A DNA stretch of 64,000 nucleotides from Burkholderiales bacterium (GTDB lineage Bacteria > Pseudomonadota > Gammaproteobacteria > Burkholderiales > Burkholderiaceae_C). The notes under the pieces were generated by a model that had not been told where the DNA came from, did not search any database, and saw nothing but the letters and a program-made list of their open reading frames with translations. The position numbers were made by a program, and so were the translations under genes. Location: NCBI GenBank assembly GCA_028868855.1, contig JAGWTR010000002.1, forward strand, positions 186,001-250,000, given 5' to 3'. Shown here piece after piece: positions 44,380 to 53,468 of the stretch (its first letter is position 1; every line of letters begins with the position of its first letter).

Positions 44380-46168
44380 GGGGGGCGTCTGTACCACTTT
44401 GCTCTCGATAACTTTGCTCGTCGTAACCCAGAAAGCCACGCAGGAAAAACACATGCAACTCCAGCGCACGGTCGGGGCCGGTCGCCACGCGGACCTGGTT
44501 CACTTCACGGACGATGGCGAAGCGCTGCAAGACGTCTTTGGGGTCGGCCCTGTCGGTCACCAGCACCACATCCTGCCCCACCTTGTTCTGAAAGCTTTGC
44601 GTGAGCTGGTAATGATCCTGGCGCAGGCCCTTGGGGTTCCAGGCCAGCGGCTGCACCTTGTAGCGGCGCCAATGGTAGGCGGTCTGGGTCAATAACAGTC
44701 GACTGTCAGACATGACGGGCAGCCCTGCAATTGTGGGCTCCTCCATGGTCGGCGCCAGCTTGTCAAAGGCTTCTTGCCAGCCACGCATGCGCACCAGGAT
44801 GTCGAACTGCGATGGCAGCTTGTTACCCAGGATGTCATGCGCATGCAGCACCAGACTGGTCAAAACCACATTGCTGATCAGTACGGCGGCCAGCCAACGT
44901 TTGGGGCGGGGAGCCGCCAGCGGGACGAGGGGTGCGCTCAAGCGCGAGGCCACCAGCATGATCAACCCGATCAGTGCCGGTGCGGCCCAGTTGACGTGGG
45001 CGTCGGCATAGAAGGCCTGCACGACGGCAACCAACAGCAGCGGCAGGCTCATGGCCCACAGGAATCGGTAGGACGACACCGAGGCGAGGTAATAGGCCGA
45101 GGTGCGCAAGGACGGGGTGCGGCCCTGTCCGCTGCCCGTGTCGAGCGCGCCAGGCATGCTCAGTTGGCTTGGCGATGCGCCGGTACTGGAAGAGAGCCAT
45201 TGGCTGGGGGCCATCATCTGGCTGGTTGCGGCCCACTGACTGGGGGGGATGGATGCGTTGCCGACGCCGGTCATTTTATGAAGCAGATACAAGCCAGCCA
45301 GCACAGTGATCGGACCCAGGGCCAGCATCTGCCCGATGACGAATGTCAACATCGGCCCGAAGCCACCATGTCGATTGGACTGCGTCGTCAATTCAGCAGT
45401 GTGCTGCATGGTGGGGAAACCGTTTTGGGCGTTCCACCAAATGTTGGGGCTCAGGATCAACGCGGCCACAGCCAAAGCGGCCCACGGGCCGATGCGCGTC
45501 AAACCACGCTTAGGGCCATGCACCCCCCACAGCGTCCAGAACGCGGTCATGCCAAAGGCTGCCATGGTGTATTTGTCCATCATGCCTATGCCAACCGCAG
45601 CGCCGCACAGCAGCCACAGGCTCAACCGGTTGGTGACCTGGGCGCGCCAGAGGGCCCAGGCTGCCAGCGTCCAGCACAAGAGCAAAGGACCATCGGTGCT
45701 GGCCACCAGGCCGAGCAGACCCACCAGGGGTGTCGTCATGAACAAGGCGGCCGCGACCATGCCGGTGCGCACGCCACTGCTGGTCGGCCACAAGGCGCGC
45801 GCCAGTCCGACCAGCGCCACGGCGGTCAGCGGATAGACCAGCATGGGCAGGGCCTTGACGCCCAGCACGCCCGATCCAAACAGCATCGTGCTCAGGCCGA
45901 TCAACCCTGCGATGAGCGGCGGCTTTGAAAAATAGCCCCAGGACAGATGTCGCGACCAATCCCAGTACTGGGCTTCGTCAAAGAACAGCGAGATGCCACT
46001 GTGATACACCACCCACAGCCGATAGAGCGTCAGCACTGCGGCCAAGGCCAACAACTTCCATAGGCGAGGTCCCCACAGCCGAGGCCAACGTTGCCCCCCG
46101 GGGGGGCGGGGGCGCGAGGCGGGCTTGTTGGGCACGACAGGAGCTTGGGCAGACGTGTCTGTGTTCAT
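44360..46168 (-). CDS. GT39/ArnT-like membrane glycosyltransferase
   Basis: 602 residues from the ATG at 46168. A Pro/Arg-rich cytoplasmic start is followed by about ten membrane helices. The first periplasmic loop reads GISLFFDEAQYWDWSRHLSW, with the catalytic Asp-Glu of the ArnT/PMT fold, and then YFSKPPLIAGL. A Ser/Gln-rich loop at about 310-345 separates the helices. It should use a polyprenyl-phosphate sugar, probably made by the GT2 gene immediately upstream (41 bp). Confidence 0.9.
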   Translation of the reverse strand: MNTDTSAQAPVVPNKPASRPRPPGGQRWPRLWGPRLWKLLALAAVLTLYRLWVVYHSGISLFFDEAQYWDWSRHLSWGYFSKPPLIAGLIGLSTMLFGSGVLGVKALPMLVYPLTAVALVGLARALWPTSSGVRTGMVAAALFMTTPLVGLLGLVASTDGPLLLCWTLAAWALWRAQVTNRLSLWLLCGAAVGIGMMDKYTMAAFGMTAFWTLWGVHGPKRGLTRIGPWAALAVAALILSPNIWWNAQNGFPTMQHTAELTTQSNRHGGFGPMLTFVIGQMLALGPITVLAGLYLLHKMTGVGNASIPPSQWAATSQMMAPSQWLSSSTGASPSQLSMPGALDTGSGQGRTPSLRTSAYYLASVSSYRFLWAMSLPLLLVAVVQAFYADAHVNWAAPALIGLIMLVASRLSAPLVPLAAPRPKRWLAAVLISNVVLTSLVLHAHDILGNKLPSQFDILVRMRGWQEAFDKLAPTMEEPTIAGLPVMSDSRLLLTQTAYHWRRYKVQPLAWNPKGLRQDHYQLTQSFQNKVGQDVVLVTDRADPKDVLQRFAIVREVNQVRVATGPDRALELHVFFLRGFLGYDEQSYREQSGTDAPHDISAD

Positions 46169-46209
46169 AAGCAATGGGTAAAAAGTGATGGCGGCCGCAG
46201 CTCAGGGGG

Positions 46210-47241
46210 TCAGCCCTGATGGTGCCAGCCGTGGTCAGGGTCTTGATCGGGGGCGGCGGTGGTGTGGTACGGGGCGACTTCGCCTCGATCGTAGTAGATG
46301 CGGATCAACAGTTCAGCCAGGACGCCGGTGGTCAGAAACTGCAGGCCACCCAGTACGCAGAAGAAACCAAGCCACAGCAAGGGGCGGCCCCCGATGTTAT
46401 TGCCCAGCATTTTGAGCACGGCAAGATAACTCAGGATCACTCCGCCAATCAGGCCAATGCCCAGGCCCAGGCCGCCAAAAAAATGCCCCGGGCGTCCGGC
46501 AAAGCGCAGGAAGAAGTTGACGGCCAGCAGGTCAAGCACAACGCGCAGGGTGCGCGAGATGCCGTATTTGGATTCGCCTCGAGTGCGGGCATGGTGGCTG
46601 ACGGGCAGTTCGGACATGCGCGCCGGTGAAGTCACCGTCGCCATCCAGGCTGGAATGAAACGGTGCATTTCGCCGTATAGGCGCACGCGTTTGAGGACGC
46701 TGGCGCGGTAAGCTTTTAGGCTGCAGCCCAGGTCCTGGAACTCCAGCCCCGTGATCTTGCGAATCAAGCGGTTGGCGATGCGTGAAGGCACCTTGCGCAG
46801 AAAAAATCCATCCTGCCGGTTTTGACGCCAGCCGGCCACCAAGTCCAGATCCTCGTTCACCAGTTTGGCCACGATCGCGGGGATGTCCTTCGGGTCGTTT
46901 TGCAGGTCGCCGTCCAGGGTCACGATGACATCGCCGCGCGCTGCATCAATGCCGGCTTGCATGGCGGCGGTCTGGCGGAAATTGCGCCACAGATGAATGG
47001 GTCGAACGTGGGGGCCATTCAGTCGCTCTTGTTCGTCCAGAGCCTTCTGCGTGCCATCACGACTGCCGTCGTTGACGATGATGAGTTCCCATTCGTGCGG
47101 GTAGTCGTTCAACGCGTTGTGGACGGCCTTGACAAACGGTTCAACGTTGTCGGCCTCGTTGTACATCGGCACAACAATCGACAAGCGGTGGGGCCGTACG
47201 GCGGGAAAGGGAGCGACGGGAGCCGTCAAGGCAGAACTCAT
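46210..47241 (-). CDS. ArnC/GtrB-type polyprenyl-phosphate glycosyltransferase (GT2)
   Basis: 343 residues from the ATG at 47241, with AAAGAGAA upstream. The GT2 domain has LSIVVPMYNEADNVEPF at the start and the metal site LDGDLQNDPKDIP. Two C-terminal membrane helices (LGLGIGLIGGVILSYLAVL and LLWLGFFCVLGGLQFL) match GtrB/ArnC/DPM1-like enzymes. These put a sugar on undecaprenyl phosphate, the donor for GT39 enzymes such as the one downstream. Confidence 0.93.
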   Translation of the reverse strand: MSSALTAPVAPFPAVRPHRLSIVVPMYNEADNVEPFVKAVHNALNDYPHEWELIIVNDGSRDGTQKALDEQERLNGPHVRPIHLWRNFRQTAAMQAGIDAARGDVIVTLDGDLQNDPKDIPAIVAKLVNEDLDLVAGWRQNRQDGFFLRKVPSRIANRLIRKITGLEFQDLGCSLKAYRASVLKRVRLYGEMHRFIPAWMATVTSPARMSELPVSHHARTRGESKYGISRTLRVVLDLLAVNFFLRFAGRPGHFFGGLGLGIGLIGGVILSYLAVLKMLGNNIGGRPLLWLGFFCVLGGLQFLTTGVLAELLIRIYYDRGEVAPYHTTAAPDQDPDHGWHHQG

Positions 47242-47275
47242 GGATTCTCTTTCTAACAAACTAAGGCGATCTTGC

Positions 47276-48271
47276 TCAGCCGGGATGACCAGGGGGTGAG
47301 CCGTCTTTGCCTTTTGGGGTGTCTGTTGATTTGGCCGGTTTGGTCAGCGCGGCCGCCACACCAGCGGCCATCACAGCACAGATCAAAAAGCAAAAATGCA
47401 GCGCCAGGGCCGCACCCACAACATGGGACAAGGCCGGTGCTTGAGTGGGCAGCAAGGCCGCAGCGCCCGCCCAGACGCCGGCTTCATAGGTGCCGAACCC
47501 CGCAGGGCCTTGCAGCGGAAAGATGGCTGCCAATTCTCCGCCCAAGGCGCCTGCCCAGGCCACGGACCACGGAATCTGGCTGATGGCGCCGAGCAGGCTG
47601 GCCCCCGCAGCCAATTTGAGGGTCCAGTTGGCAACGGTTAACCCCCAAGCGGCCGGGCGATGGTGGGCGGGTTCGAGCAGGGCCGATTGCAGCGTGATCA
47701 GCATCCCACGCCAACCGTCCAGTGGTGTCGTCGCGCCCCGGCGGGCTGCCGCTCTGGAGGCCAACCAACGCTTGAGCAACCACCAGGCACCATGCCACGA
47801 AAGCACCAGGACACTCAACCCCAACAGGCGCCAGGGCAGGGTCAATCCGGGCCACAGCGTCAGACCCAGGGCCATCAGTACTGCCAAGTCCTGTAAGCGC
47901 ATCCACATCAGGCAGACCACGGCGCGCGACATGGGCAGTTTCAATTCATGCGCAGCCAGCCACGGAAAGCTCAGTTCACCCGCCCGCATGGGCAGCAGAT
48001 TCACGGCGGCGTTGTGCAGCAGGATCACGCGCAGGGCATCGATGCGCAGCCCCAGCCAGCGACGCGGCGCACGGTGGTGATCGTCCAGGTTCAGAACGAC
48101 TTGCAGACGGGCGCCGCGCAGCGCATAACTCATCAGCAACCCTCCCAGGGTGCCCAGCCAAGTCAGCAGGGAGGGGCGCTGCACTGCCTCAAGCAGAGGG
48201 GCCATCGGCACGCGTGACAACAGCAGACCGAGCAAGCCCAAACCAAATGTCCATGCAACAGCTAGCTTCAT
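47276..48271 (-). CDS. Lysylphosphatidylglycerol synthase TM-region/flippase-like protein
   Basis: 331 residues from the ATG at 48271; a GTG at 48337 could add 22. About eight membrane helices. The pattern LLMSYALRGARLQVVL, LLPMRAGELSFPWLA and LQGPAGFGTYEAGVWAG is that of the LPG synthase TM (YbhN/AglD-like) family. Members translocate or support lipid-linked sugars. First gene of the LPG-TM, GT2, GT39, PAP2 set. Confidence 0.85.
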   Translation of the reverse strand: MKLAVAWTFGLGLLGLLLSRVPMAPLLEAVQRPSLLTWLGTLGGLLMSYALRGARLQVVLNLDDHHRAPRRWLGLRIDALRVILLHNAAVNLLPMRAGELSFPWLAAHELKLPMSRAVVCLMWMRLQDLAVLMALGLTLWPGLTLPWRLLGLSVLVLSWHGAWWLLKRWLASRAAARRGATTPLDGWRGMLITLQSALLEPAHHRPAAWGLTVANWTLKLAAGASLLGAISQIPWSVAWAGALGGELAAIFPLQGPAGFGTYEAGVWAGAAALLPTQAPALSHVVGAALALHFCFLICAVMAAGVAAALTKPAKSTDTPKGKDGSPPGHPG

Positions 48272-48434
48272 TCGGCTGCGCGTTGACGTGCGCGCCGAAG
48301 AAGCAAAACCAGGCTGGGAAGGAGGGAGAACGGTCACAGTGAATCAGGAAAGGCAGTGTGGTGAAGGTCTGGGCAACCCTCTATTGTCCTGCATCTCGGC
48401 AAGTGATCCGTCCCGCGGGTCATCCTGCAATGAC

Positions 48435-48462
48435 AAAGGCACACCGCCAGGGGTGTGCCTTT
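48435..48462. terminator. Hairpin after the EPS sugar transferase gene
   Basis: AAAGGCACAC pairs perfectly with GTGTGCCTTT across an 8-base loop. It lies 47 bp beyond the stop of the minus-strand EPS sugar transferase gene (48509). The T run is short on either strand, but the ten-base stem with A and T ends suggests a bidirectional terminator closing the EPS transcription unit. Confidence 0.65.
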
Positions 48463-48508
48463 GGTTTCAAGGGGCTGGGCGCCCACGACGCCAATGCTCA
48501 GGCCGAGA

Positions 48509-49918
48509 TCATTGTGAGCCTTCGCGAAAAATCACCACACTCACTGTTTCAAACAGAATGAGCAGATCCAGGAACAAAGAGTTGTTCTTGACGTAGTACA
48601 GGTCGTATTGGTGCTTGTGGAGTGCGTCGTCCAGGGAAGCGCCGTAGCTGTAGCGAACCTGGGCCCACCCCGTTACGCCAGGCTTGACGCTGTGACGGAT
48701 GTCGTAGTACGGGATTTGCTGCTTGAGTTGGGCCACGAAGGACGGGCGCTCCGGGCGGGGGCCGACCATGCTCATCTCCCCCTTGAGGACGCTCAAAATT
48801 TGGGGCAGTTCGTCGATGCGGGTTTTGCGGATGAATGACCCGACGCGCGTTACGCGCGAGTCGTTCTTTTTGGCCCAAACGGCCACGCCGTCTTTCTCGG
48901 CATCCACCCGCATGCTGCGGAACTTCAGGCACATGAAGCTTTTGCCGCCCAGGCCCACGCGTTCTTGGCGATAGATCATTGGTCCTTCACTCTCCAGCTT
49001 GATGGCCAGGGCCGTCAGCAGCATGACGGGCGATGCCAGGAGCAACAAGAACGATGAACTGAGGATGTCAAACAAGCGCTTGATGATGATCCGAGCACGG
49101 CCTTGCACAAAGCCTTGACCATAAACGAGCCAACTGGCTTTGAGGCTGTCCACAGGCACCTCGCCGGTGGTTCGCTCGTAAAAAGCGGCAAGGTCCAGCA
49201 CGGGGATGCCCTGAATGCGCGCGGACAGCAGTTGATCCATGGGCACACTGCCGCCACGTTGCTCTTTCACCGCCACGATGATTTGATTGATGTTGTGGCG
49301 CTGAATGATGTCGTTGATGGACAGCGACTCGGGAAAGACATTGAAGCGTTTGTCCGCAATCCCAGGCGCTGCATCGCCAGCAGGATAGAAGCCGACCACT
49401 GAATGGCCTTGCATTCGGCGTGCTTTCAGGTCTGACACAACGGAGTGAGCTTCTCTGCCAGTGCCGATGATCAGGATGCGTTGTTGCAAGAACGCACCGT
49501 GCCACGAGCGGAAGACCAGGCCGCGCACCACGACCAAGCCAACCACGAGATAGGCGCCCGCAAATCCTAAAAACTGGTGCGCCTGCGTTCCCTCGCTCAC
49601 GGTATTGACGATCACTTGATAGGCGAGAGGCACCGCCAGCACACAAGCCAGAAGGGCACGGCCCAACTTGGCGCGCGACGTTTTGTATTCCGATCCTTCT
49701 CGATATACGCCGAGCAGTCCGCAGTGCAAGGGGATCACCAGGGCAAAACCCAGGCCGGCCCAGACTGCATCGGACATGTGCATTGGGTCCGTTGCGCTAC
49801 CGTAGAAAAAAATCATGGTCGCCACGGTCATCAGGATGGCCAGGAAACTGGTGACACTGTCGGCGAGCAGTTCGGCCATGGTTGCCATCGAGATATGGTG
49901 CTGAAAGACGCGAAACAT
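48509..49918 (-). CDS. Polyprenyl-phosphate sugar-1-phosphate transferase (EPS priming, TIGR03013-like)
   Basis: 469 residues from the ATG at 49918. Four N-terminal helices (SFLAILMTVATMIFFYG and following) precede a Rossmann-like soluble part (RILIIGTGREAHSVVSDL). The C-terminal bacterial sugar transferase domain has the membrane entry SSSFLLLLASPVMLLTALAI, YRQERVGLGGKSFMCLKFRSM and KTRIDELPQILSVLKGEMSM. The architecture and length match the WcaJ-like enzymes of exosortase-A-type EPS loci. It starts repeat-unit synthesis on undecaprenyl phosphate. The 227-bp gap upstream contains a G8 tract and may hold its own promoter. Confidence 0.9.
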   Translation of the reverse strand: MFRVFQHHISMATMAELLADSVTSFLAILMTVATMIFFYGSATDPMHMSDAVWAGLGFALVIPLHCGLLGVYREGSEYKTSRAKLGRALLACVLAVPLAYQVIVNTVSEGTQAHQFLGFAGAYLVVGLVVVRGLVFRSWHGAFLQQRILIIGTGREAHSVVSDLKARRMQGHSVVGFYPAGDAAPGIADKRFNVFPESLSINDIIQRHNINQIIVAVKEQRGGSVPMDQLLSARIQGIPVLDLAAFYERTTGEVPVDSLKASWLVYGQGFVQGRARIIIKRLFDILSSSFLLLLASPVMLLTALAIKLESEGPMIYRQERVGLGGKSFMCLKFRSMRVDAEKDGVAVWAKKNDSRVTRVGSFIRKTRIDELPQILSVLKGEMSMVGPRPERPSFVAQLKQQIPYYDIRHSVKPGVTGWAQVRYSYGASLDDALHKHQYDLYYVKNNSLFLDLLILFETVSVVIFREGSQ

Positions 49919-50145
49919 CGGACCCTCTCTGACATTGGCTTGTTGTTGCTGACCGCAACAAATCACCCAATCGGTAAGCATTTGTAATGCGCCATTATCA
50001 ATGTGGCATGCACCGTGCCGCATCCTGCAAACAAGGGGGGGGCCCCTAAATGTTGGGGGGTAATGCAGAAAAGCGTTAACAATCCTCATGCGTCAGGCGC
50101 GCCCATCAAGGAAGGGGCACTGAACCGGGCAACAGTTGCTGGAGC

Positions 50146-51156
50146 CTAGTCGTCCGGGCTGGCCATCCTGGGAGCCACGGTGGGCCGTTGCCCCTTCACA
50201 GCATTTTTGAGCAAACGCATGATGAAGTGTCGAGGGTTGGTATCCCACGGGGCGAACCGAGGAAGCTGATACGGGTCGCAGGCTTTGGTGGCGATGCCCC
50301 AGGCCGTTGACACGGCTGCCGAAAAGCCGAGGTCCTTGATCAGTTGCACGTGTTGATACCCGTAGTCGCAAATGGGGCGTCCATTCGGGTAGGCAAAGAT
50401 GGTTGGGGTTTCGCCGATCAGCTCAGTAAGCAGCCGTCGATTTTTTTCGACGTCCTCGCGAGCTGCCTCCAGACTCACCTGGTTGAGGATTGGATGAGTG
50501 TGTGTATGCGCGCCAATGGTCATGCCTTGCGCTGCCAGTTCCCTCACTTGATCATCCGTCATCATCAAACGGGGGCGATGCTGGCCCGGATCGGCCATAT
50601 CCCAGATGCGGGCACAGGCCAACTCACGCTCGGTGAAAGGGAGGTACTTCACTGCACCCAGAATCTTGAATGCCAGCTCGCGTCGGCCCTGCATATCAGA
50701 GAGCGCCTGAACGCCCAGCCCCAACCAACTCAAGTCCAGGTCGGACTTCGTGGAGCGGCGCAACGCTTCGGTGACGATGTCGTTGAACATCAGGCCATCG
50801 TTGAGATAGCCGGTGCACACAAAAAAGGTGGCGGTGAGCCGATGACGTTGCAGGATCGGTAGCGCCACCGTAAAGTTGTCCTGATAGCCATCATCAAAAG
50901 TGAGGGCAACCGCGCGTGGCGGCAATGTGCCAGCACTCAATCGCTCAAGGGCTTGGGGCAATGACAAGACCGTGAAACAGTCCGCAATGGCCGCCATGTG
51001 CGTTGCGAACTTGGTGGCGTCAATCTGGTCACGATTCAGCAAGGCGTCTGGCTCGGGCAGCACGCGGTGGTAGGTCAGTATGGTCAGTTTCCCATCCCCC
51101 CCACCAGGCGACATGAACCGGCCAGCAGCACGAAGCAGCGGCGAGGTGAATGTCAT
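50146..51156 (-). CDS. Polysaccharide deacetylase (CE4)
   Basis: 336 residues. NodB-like motifs are visible: ALTFDDGYQDNF (motif 1 with the catalytic Asp pair), GAHTHTHPILNQ (motif 2 with His-x3-His metal ligands), and FAYPNGR (motif 3). No signal peptide is clear. It probably removes N- or O-acetyl groups from the exopolysaccharide or its lipid-linked precursor. It is set 140 bp after the fused ATPase gene, same strand, within the EPS locus. It is not obviously the XrtA-specific deacetylase type. Confidence 0.9.
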   Translation of the reverse strand: MTFTSPLLRAAGRFMSPGGGDGKLTILTYHRVLPEPDALLNRDQIDATKFATHMAAIADCFTVLSLPQALERLSAGTLPPRAVALTFDDGYQDNFTVALPILQRHRLTATFFVCTGYLNDGLMFNDIVTEALRRSTKSDLDLSWLGLGVQALSDMQGRRELAFKILGAVKYLPFTERELACARIWDMADPGQHRPRLMMTDDQVRELAAQGMTIGAHTHTHPILNQVSLEAAREDVEKNRRLLTELIGETPTIFAYPNGRPICDYGYQHVQLIKDLGFSAAVSTAWGIATKACDPYQLPRFAPWDTNPRHFIMRLLKNAVKGQRPTVAPRMASPDD

Positions 51157-51296
51157 GCACTGCTCCCTACGTCTTTTCTAATCATGAACAGATCATAACA
51201 ATTGAAACTGCTTGTGTAGGAGCGGGTATCTGTCGAGGTGTTGCGCTTGCGCCTTTGGACGATTGATGCTGCCTCTCTCAATCCCTGTCAGCTACA

Positions 51297-53465
51297 TCAA
51301 TGGTTGAAATTGGAACATTGCTCCAGTGCCAGGTTGGTTTGGGCGGCATCCGCTGGTAGTGGCGTGGCCAAGCCTTTGGCTTTGATCCAGGCGGCCAAGT
51401 GCTCGGTGATGCGTGCAGCGGTCTGTCCATCCCAGAACTTGGGCAGGCGGCCTTTCTTGCCCCCTCCACGAAGGATTTCTGCGACAGCGCGACTGATCAG
51501 GCTGGCGTTGTGGCCGACTGCGATGTTGGTGCCTTGCTCAACCGTGATGCGTCGTTCGGTGTGGTTGTGCAGGGTCAGGCAGGGGATGCCAAGGATGGTT
51601 GCCTCTTCCTGCACGAGGGCCGAGTCGGTCAGAATGCAGGCTGCGCTGCCAATCATGCCGACCATCTTGTGATACGGGACGATGGGCAGCGGCAATATGT
51701 CACCCTCCGAAGATGCCAGCAAACCCAGGTGATCCAGGCACGCGCGTGTGCTGTCATGCATGGGCCAGAGCAGGGGGAGGTCTTTGCTGACCATGCGCAA
51801 GATGGCCATCAGGTTGCTCAACTGCGCCGGATCTGCGTTTTTTTCGATCTGTTGGAGGTAGACCAGGCCCACGCCATTTTTGCGCTTGAGAATAGCGGTG
51901 GACAGATTGAGTTGTCGCAAGGTGTACTTCGGCTGCGAAACCTGCGGCAGCAAAGCCCGGATGGTGTCCATCAGTAGATTGCCCACGAATTGCACTCGGT
52001 CTACGGGGATGCCTTCGCGAGACAGATTGTCGTGAGCCACCCATTCTGAGGTCAGCAGCAGATCCCCCATGTGATCACACATCATGCCGTTGACTTCCTG
52101 GGCGCGGCTGCGGTCAAAACTACGCAAGCCCGCTTCCAGGTGAACGCTGGGGATGCCATGGCGCTGGGCGGCCAAGCTGGCGGCCAGCGCGGTGTCGCCG
52201 CCGGCCTGGACAATGATTGCCGTTGGCCGGTGTTGTTCAAAGAGCTGGTCAAGCTGCTGCAACGTCGAGGCCAGGTGGGTCAGGCCGCTTCCTGGTGGCA
52301 GTCGCAATCGATAGTCCGGGACGCGCAAACCCAGATGCTCTGACCAGTCTTGCGTCAGCTCGAAGTTGCCCGGCGTGTCGATGTGCAAAAGACGGGCGGC
52401 TGGCAGATCCGAGCGATTGCCCAGGGCCTTGAGCAGGGATGCCGCTCTGAGGCAAGCGCCGCGCGATCCCGTGACGCACAGCAGGAACGGGGCGTCGACA
52501 CCAGAGTGTGCGACGGACGGGATGGGCGACGACCATGCTGCGGTCGGGACGTCGGACTCATCGCCTTGGGTCAAGGTGGTGTTGAAGGCATCCGTCTGAT
52601 TCAGCTGCGTCGGTGCTGGAGCTGATAAGGGCATCGACAGGACGGGCTCGCCAATTTCGGCCCTGATCTCCTGCGCGATGCGCGAAACGCTGGCGCCCGA
52701 GATGGTCTGCTCAGAGGCCAGAAATGTGGCCAGCAGCACGCGGTTGCACAGCAAATTGATGCGCCGTGGAATGCCGGTGGTCCATTCGTAAAACTCGTCA
52801 AAGGCTTCCGGGCTGATCTGGGGGGTTTGGTGTGCCCAACCCACTTTCTGCAGTCGATGCTCGATGTATCGGCGCGTTTCATCCCGGTCCATCGGCCCGA
52901 GGTGATAAGACGCGATCACCCGCTGGCGCAATTGTTCCAGCGAACGCGATAGGAGCATCGTTCGCAACTCTGGTTGGCCGATCAGGAAGCTTTGCAGTAG
53001 GGCCTGATTTCCAAACTGGAAGTTGGACAGCATGCGCAATTCTTCAATGGCGTCGCGGCTGAGGTTCTGGGCTTCATCGACGATCAGAACGGCGCGCTTA
53101 TTTTGAGTGGCCAGTACTGTCAGGTAGCCTTCCAGCGTGGCGAGCAGGTCGGCCTTGCTGGTGCCTTTGAGCGGGATGCCGAACGCCGTGATGGCCGCTC
53201 GCAGCAGGTCGCCAGCTTCGAGTTGGGTGCTGACCAATTGCGCAGCAACGACCTTTTCAGTGTCGATGTCATTGAGCAGGGTGCGCACCAGCGTGGTTTT
53301 ACCAGCCCCAATGTCGCCGGTGATCACGATGAAGCCTTCTGCCTGATAGAGCCCAAATTTCAGGTAGGACAGGGCGCTGCTGTGCCCCCGGCTGTCAAAG
53401 TAGAAGCTGGGATCGGGGTTGAGCAGGAACGGCGCACTGGTGAAGCCGAAATAGGATTCGTACAT
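51297..53465 (-). CDS. Fused XrtA-type AAA ATPase and UDP-GlcNAc 2-epimerase-like protein
   Basis: 722 residues. Part one (1-270) is an ExeA-like AAA ATPase of the EPS/PEP-CTERM type: opening MYESYFGFTSAPF, Walker A GDIGAGKTT (50-58), Walker B AVLIVDEAQ (125-133) and the sensor-like GIPRRINLLCNR. A 50-residue linker follows. Part two (about 326-700) is a WecB-like GT-B fold: GGDT (Asp424), VHLEAGLRS (Glu444), QEVN (Glu457) and TDSALVQEEATILGIP (613-628). By eye against E. coli WecB the catalytic His is Gln538, the nearby Arg is Gly460 and SGG is Ser-Ala-Leu, so epimerase activity is doubtful. It starts 3 bp after the outer-membrane protein gene. Confidence 0.88.
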   Translation of the reverse strand: MYESYFGFTSAPFLLNPDPSFYFDSRGHSSALSYLKFGLYQAEGFIVITGDIGAGKTTLVRTLLNDIDTEKVVAAQLVSTQLEAGDLLRAAITAFGIPLKGTSKADLLATLEGYLTVLATQNKRAVLIVDEAQNLSRDAIEELRMLSNFQFGNQALLQSFLIGQPELRTMLLSRSLEQLRQRVIASYHLGPMDRDETRRYIEHRLQKVGWAHQTPQISPEAFDEFYEWTTGIPRRINLLCNRVLLATFLASEQTISGASVSRIAQEIRAEIGEPVLSMPLSAPAPTQLNQTDAFNTTLTQGDESDVPTAAWSSPIPSVAHSGVDAPFLLCVTGSRGACLRAASLLKALGNRSDLPAARLLHIDTPGNFELTQDWSEHLGLRVPDYRLRLPPGSGLTHLASTLQQLDQLFEQHRPTAIIVQAGGDTALAASLAAQRHGIPSVHLEAGLRSFDRSRAQEVNGMMCDHMGDLLLTSEWVAHDNLSREGIPVDRVQFVGNLLMDTIRALLPQVSQPKYTLRQLNLSTAILKRKNGVGLVYLQQIEKNADPAQLSNLMAILRMVSKDLPLLWPMHDSTRACLDHLGLLASSEGDILPLPIVPYHKMVGMIGSAACILTDSALVQEEATILGIPCLTLHNHTERRITVEQGTNIAVGHNASLISRAVAEILRGGGKKGRLPKFWDGQTAARITEHLAAWIKAKGLATPLPADAAQTNLALEQCSNFNH

Positions 53466-53468
53466 GCT

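Noticed and set aside
44774-45928. A 384-codon plus-strand frame opposite the GT39 gene
   Set aside because: Gln/His/Arg-rich antisense translation without family features; the minus strand encodes a membrane protein with clear motifs.
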